From the NCBI GenBank assembly GCA_037962975.1, contig CM075676.1, positions 28,143,001 through 28,207,000 of the forward strand: a stretch of DNA of 64,000 bases, given 5' to 3'. Shown here piece after piece: positions 59,617 to 64,000 of the stretch (positions are counted from its first letter, which is position 1; each line of letters begins with the position of its first letter). The position numbers and the translations under genes are program-made. Origin of the DNA: Clitoria ternatea (Eukaryota; Streptophyta; Magnoliopsida; Fabales; Fabaceae). The notes beneath the pieces were generated by a model that made no database searches, had not been told where the DNA came from, and saw nothing but the letters and a program-made list of their open reading frames with translations.

Positions 59617-60914
59617 ATGAATGTTAGGAAATCCCTAAGCATGAGCAGCGGAAAAATAAAAGGGATTCCATAGGATTTGCAAGGTTCCGTGTTTCAAAGC
59701 ACAAAAAAAAACAATTTCGAAATTCATTTTGGATTACCTCTTGAAGAACTCCGAAGCAGTCGTAGCCTCGTCCTTTAGGAGTCCACACGAGCACTCCCAC
59801 CAGAATCGCAACACTTGCCAACTGCTAGTTTGACGGCGTGTAGCTCTTGCAACTTTTGCGAATTTGTGTCTCACTTGAGTGAACGGCCTATGAGCATCTT
59901 ATGCTCTATTTATAGGCTTAGGTTTGACCTAATTTGTTCTCTCTAAAAGTGGGCTCCTTACTCATTCCAAATGAGTTAGGCCCAATAGCTTTATTTTAGT
60001 CCAACTAAAATAAGACAACATTTTCTGATGGGCTTACTCTATGTGTGTGACCCTATAGGTAAAATACCCGGTCATATTAATAATAAACTATTTTATTATT
60101 AATATAAAATAAGAGCAGCATCTAGCAATGCATCATTATGTCCGAATATTATCAACATAACCTATAAGTGATAATTATTTAATATGTTTATTCCTTTTGT
60201 CACGATATCCTAATTGGGCCCAAGGCATGGTCGCGTCATCCTTGTACGGTCCAATTTATTTTACTTGATACTGGAGTAGACTGGATCCAAATAAATATCT
60301 AATATTTATTCTTTCTAGCATGGCCATGCGTTTTCTTAGTCTTACTCCATCAAGTGGCCTATGGATATCACTCCTGTCACATAGGAGAGACAAATCCCAT
60401 CTACATCACTCACATCCCTCTGCATAATTTATTCATTGCCTAATCACAACCTTTATAGTCCTCTTGTTATAGAAGACGTTTAATTATATTAAAATAATAA
60501 ACTCCTCATATAGGAATCGTAGTGACTTCAGGTCGAAGGACTACATATACCATTATCACATTGAGAATCATTTATGACAATCATGTAACGATCCATGCAA
60601 CGTTCTCATGGTGGGTCTGTCCAGTACATCATTACTCTTAATGTGTACCCGTGTGAAGACTCGATATCATCTATATCTATGATCTGTGAGATTAGGTCAT
60701 CAGTACACTCACACACTAGTCTCAATGTATTTACATGTCCCCATGTAAATACTTGACTAGGGACATTTTAGGAATAATTTTTATATGACCTATTACTCCA
60801 AGGATAAATATGTTTTAAAACAATTTTAAACTGAAATATTTATTCTATTGATAAGTAGAAAAATGATACAAATGAAGAAGCATAAAAGCTTATAGTGCAT
60901 ACACCAACAATGAA
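59617..60914 (-). mobile_element. Solo LTR, copia type, TSD ATGAA
   Basis: Body 59622-60909 (1288 bp), plus-strand ends TGTTAGGAAATCC and CACCAACA, flanked by ATGAA (59617-59621, 60910-60914). A minus-strand TATA box CCTATAAATAG at 59906-59916 gives the orientation. It is inserted within the LTR-like sequence that starts at 58213. Confidence 0.85.
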
Positions 60915-62420
60915 TTATGATTCGAATTATATGTTGTTAATTGATGAATAAAAGAATTGGTGATTTTTAGAAATATACGAATTTTGTTCATTAGCTGGTG
61001 GCGTATGATAATTTGACTGGCATGAGTTATGTGTTAATTGTCTGGTGTATTTCCAATTTCCATTATAGTGCGAATTAGGTGGATTATGTTAGACCATGTA
61101 TTGTGATGATTTTATTTTGTGATATGGTGTATTTTTGGATTATATGTTTATCTGAGATATTGAAACAAAGGAAGATTTATATTGATATGTATGTTGTCTT
61201 GATTTCTTGATTGATGGTATATTGGTAATGATTCGAGATGAAACGAAATAGATGCATATTGGTGTGCTTGATATTATTGTTAGCCCGGTAGACTTGTTAT
61301 GGCAATTAAAAATTATTAAACTTGGTTATTATGGTTTGATTAATGTATCAAAAAGCTATAATAAGTAGTTTGATATGTATGGTGTTTCATATGACTCGAT
61401 GAGCTTACGATGATGTTTCATATTGAAAGGCATGGTTAGTGATGGATTATGAGTTTATAGGTGAGATCTATTATATTGGTTATATATATACACACATATA
61501 TATATATATACATATCTATATATATATATATATATATACTGTTCTATATTAATTATGATTTCCAAACATTCACCCTTGTTGTGGTTTATCTTTTGAGTAG
61601 CCAATGACAAGGAAGGTGCGGATGCCCCAGAGGGAAGCGCCAAGTGAATGGTTGATGCCAAGGAAAGAGTATGAAGATATTATTACTACGTGAAGCTTAA
61701 TGATGTTGTATTTCCAAACCATTATGTTTGTTTGCTTATGTATAAGTTAACTTATGATATTGAACATTAAATGTTGATGTGTAAAGGCTTGATGATGAGG
61801 AACTAGAACTAGTACATGGTTTAATGTGTGCATGCTATGAGATTGAAAATTTATGTTAATAGAAGATTAAAGTGGTGTGTGTTATGTATTTGAGTTGGTG
61901 TTGCTTGGAATTAAGCCAATTTGTGTTTTGTGATAAACAGTTAATGGGTAGATGAACTATGTATTGCATCTTTGTATGGCATTGAGTTATTATGTAATTG
62001 CCAGTGAAGATGATTGGATTGATGAATAAATGTTGATTTAGGCAGGCATTGCATTTATAGGTATTAATAAGTGATAAGTAGCAACTGAAGAGGTGAAGTA
62101 GAGATTCGGTGGAAATTAAAACCCCCGAAGGGAACCAATGGGTTCCTTAGGTCATTTGAAACTTGTGTGCATAGGCTTTGTGTGGTTTAGAGTTCATTTG
62201 CTTGGTTTTGTGCATTGGACCAACCAACTTCCTTAGGTTATTTTATGGTTTTATTATCTTATAGTAGAGACTTGTAGGGTTGTTTAGAATGATCTAAATC
62301 CTTCAAATATAAATTACCTCATTTGAAATTTAACACAACAAGATGGATACTTAGACTTTTGTAGTAGAATCAATGATTATTTTTTACATTGAACCTTTTA
62401 AGCATACAACATAGTCATTT
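60915..62420. other. Unassigned DNA, probably continuing LTR-like sequence
   Basis: Noncoding; many TGATG/GTTATG phrases and a (TA)n run at 61480-61539. It likely continues the sequence interrupted at 59616. Confidence 0.35.
61480..61539. repeat. (TA)n microsatellite, interrupted
   Basis: TATATA run with CACACA and CATATC interruptions. Confidence 0.95.

Positions 62421-62422
<2 letters not shown>

Positions 62423-62460
<38 letters not shown>
62423..62460. repeat. (AT)n microsatellite
   Basis: About 19 AT units next to the copia relic. Confidence 0.97.
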
Positions 62461-62462
<2 letters not shown>

Positions 62463-62464
62463 TG

Positions 62465-63580
62465 ATTGCAATCTCAAGTCATTCTAATCAATTTGGAGGT
62501 TGGCATCAATGTAACATTTACATCGAGTTCATCTACCATTCATCAAGATCACATCCTTAGTCCTTCTCAAGTACTTAAGGATATTGTTGACTATAGTCCA
62601 ATGACTCTCACCAAGATGTAGAGTGGTATCTACTTGTCATGCTTAGAGCATACAAGACATTTAGTCGAGTACATGGCATGACGTATGAAATTGACCCAAT
62701 AGTTAATGCATATGGAATCATTTTCATACATTCTCTCTCTTCTTTAGTAGAAGAAGATTGAGCCTTTTGATAGGCTTATGACATATGACATAGGAAAGGT
62801 TCATTTCTTAGAATCTTACATGTTAAAACCTATTAATACTTTGTTTATATATGTACTCTGACACACGTAGGTTGTTTCACCTAACTCTTTATTAGAGAAA
62901 TAATTTCTCAACCAAGTCTTTACAAACTGAAGAGTAAGAATATTATTTCCAACAAAAAGTATGTCATCCCAGAAAAATAAATGTGGAATTACTAACCTTA
63001 TTGTAGTCAAGATTTATCTTCATTATCAATGAAGATTTCAACTTCTAAAAGTTTTCTTTAATCTATAAATGGAACATTTATAGTTCACATACCTTCCTAG
63101 ATGCTTCAGGCATAAAAGGATTTGGGTTGCATCATATACACATCCTTAAGACAGTTTATGTCTTAACATCTATCTACGATATCTTATAATGGTGATATAA
63201 TGCAACATCAAGCGAGAGCTAAATGTAATTAAGCCAATCAACAGTTTGCCAATCTTGCTTTAAAGGTATTTACATTACAATCCATGTTTAGTTTTCTTTC
63301 TAAAAACTCACTTGCATCTTATAGGTTTTACCCTTTGAATGCATTAACCAAGGTTTGTAACTTGTTAATATTCATGGAGTCCATTTCAGATCCCATGGTC
63401 TCACGTCATGTCTTAGATTCTAAAACGACCTCTTTATAAGAAGCATAATCATTTAGCAATATGTCTCCTTTCGAATTCAAAAGATATCCATATCTTTCAA
63501 GTTTGGTGACATATCTTATCTTGTGCTACTGATGGGGGTCATAACACTTAGTGATTTCTTCTCCAATTTCATTATTGGCT
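62465..63580 (-). pseudogene. Copia reverse transcriptase/RNase H relic
   Basis: Minus-strand blocks of copia Pol broken by many stops. At 62816-63010 the frame includes WDDILFVGNN, the YVDDIL catalytic block with changes, and KELGET. At about 63090-63060 lies a block resembling the SIYGLKQ region, and 62700-62600 continues as the ALSMTSRY region. It could be from the same family as the copia LTRs at 57850 and 59622, but that is not shown. Confidence 0.7.
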
Positions 63581-63691
63581 TTTGAATTCCTTATGGTACT
63601 TGAATTTCTTTAATTTTTATTATTCTCCCACTAGTTCTTTTAGAGGTATACTCTTGACCAAGAACACAACACTCTAAGCAACAAATGTTTT
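63581..63691. other. Junction between copia relic and gypsy gag
   Basis: Short AT-rich sequence; the copia similarity fades here and the gag starts abruptly near 63692. Confidence 0.4.
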
Positions 63692-64000
63692 GATGTCAGG
63701 GAAAAGATAGAAATGGAATTCCTATCTCTTACTCAAGGTAGCAAGTCAGTTGGAGAATATGTTGTAAAATTTGAAGAGTTATCTCGCTTTCATTCACATT
63801 ATGCTGATGCTGCAAATGAACCGGCCAGATGTGCTAAATTTATCAATGGTCTTTGACCAGAGATAAAAGAAGCTATTCGGATGCAAGAAGTTTGTGAGTT
63901 TTCGGCGTTGGTTAATCGTTGCAGAATTTTTGAAGAGGACCATAAGGATAAGCTATCAAAGGCTAGGGAGTATAATCCTAAAACCAATGAGAGGAGGACT
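63692..64000 (+). pseudogene. gag: Gypsy (Tekay-like) gag fragment, runs off the window
   Basis: Gag core in the plus frame from 63692: FLSLTQGSKS near 63720, then RFHSHYADAA and RCRIFEEDHKD near 63930. It corresponds to the part of the Tekay gag at 34660-34925. TGA at 63854-63856 stands where Arg is expected. It lacks the start of gag and continues past the window edge. Confidence 0.85.

Noticed and set aside
1..64000. tRNA genes or host protein-coding genes
   Set aside because: Matches to tRNA ends are only primer-binding sites; no cloverleaf or intact non-transposon gene was found by eye.

Overview
The window looks like repeat-dense plant nuclear DNA, most likely from a legume. That is inferred from the style of the repeats (Tekay-type Ty3/gypsy, SIRE-like copia gag, Ogre/Tat-like LTR, CACTA elements with spliced Ulp1 genes) and no species can be named. 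I found no convincing intact host gene, tRNA or rRNA. Almost everything recognisable is a transposable element, an LTR relic or an endogenous viral relic, nested in layers whose order can be read from target-site duplications (TSDs).

Layout. 1-6190: 3' part of a CACTA (En/Spm) transposon with a broken TNP2 transposase, a broken spliced Ulp1/C48 protease gene and palindromic subterminal repeats. 6520-9320: a minus-strand solo LTR (TSD ATTTG) carrying about 1 kb of AAATA-type low-complexity DNA. 10330-13400: a decayed endogenous pararetrovirus relic on the minus strand, split by a 284-bp Stowaway MITE. 13881-14025: a phased palindrome array upstream of a TATA box. About 14300-17991 plus 45587-46150: an older minus-strand LTR split by the next element.

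17997-45586: one Tekay-type chromovirus with LTRs of about 3.1 kb. Three things are nested in or on it. The first is a 13,035-bp non-autonomous CACTA in its 5' LTR (20561-33595, TSD TGC). The second is a young gag-only copia element (24723-32599, TSD TAAAT) inside that CACTA. The third is a solo LTR of a related family (38751-42501, TSD AGTAG) inserted at the polypurine tract, 8 bp before the 3' LTR. The gag-pol between is broken by many stops.

46200-48700: a decayed gypsy protease/RT fragment abutting a minus-strand CACTA transposase fragment. 51407-53856: a minus-strand Ogre/Tat-like solo LTR (TSD ATAAT). 55750-57278: remains of two further CACTA-type elements. 57850-64000: copia LTR relics, including a solo LTR at 59622-60909 (TSD ATGAA), a minus-strand copia RT relic, and the start of another gypsy gag running off the end.

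The most unusual signal is a phased array of short CG-centred palindromes (GAATCGATTC or TAATCGATTA). The units recur at 20-21 bp and 50-51 bp steps, upstream of TATA boxes, in three otherwise unrelated repeats: the copia LTR, the Ogre-like solo LTR, and a third repeat at 13.9 kb. The spacers of the first two are alike. This suggests a cis-acting module shared or convergently acquired across retrotransposon superfamilies.
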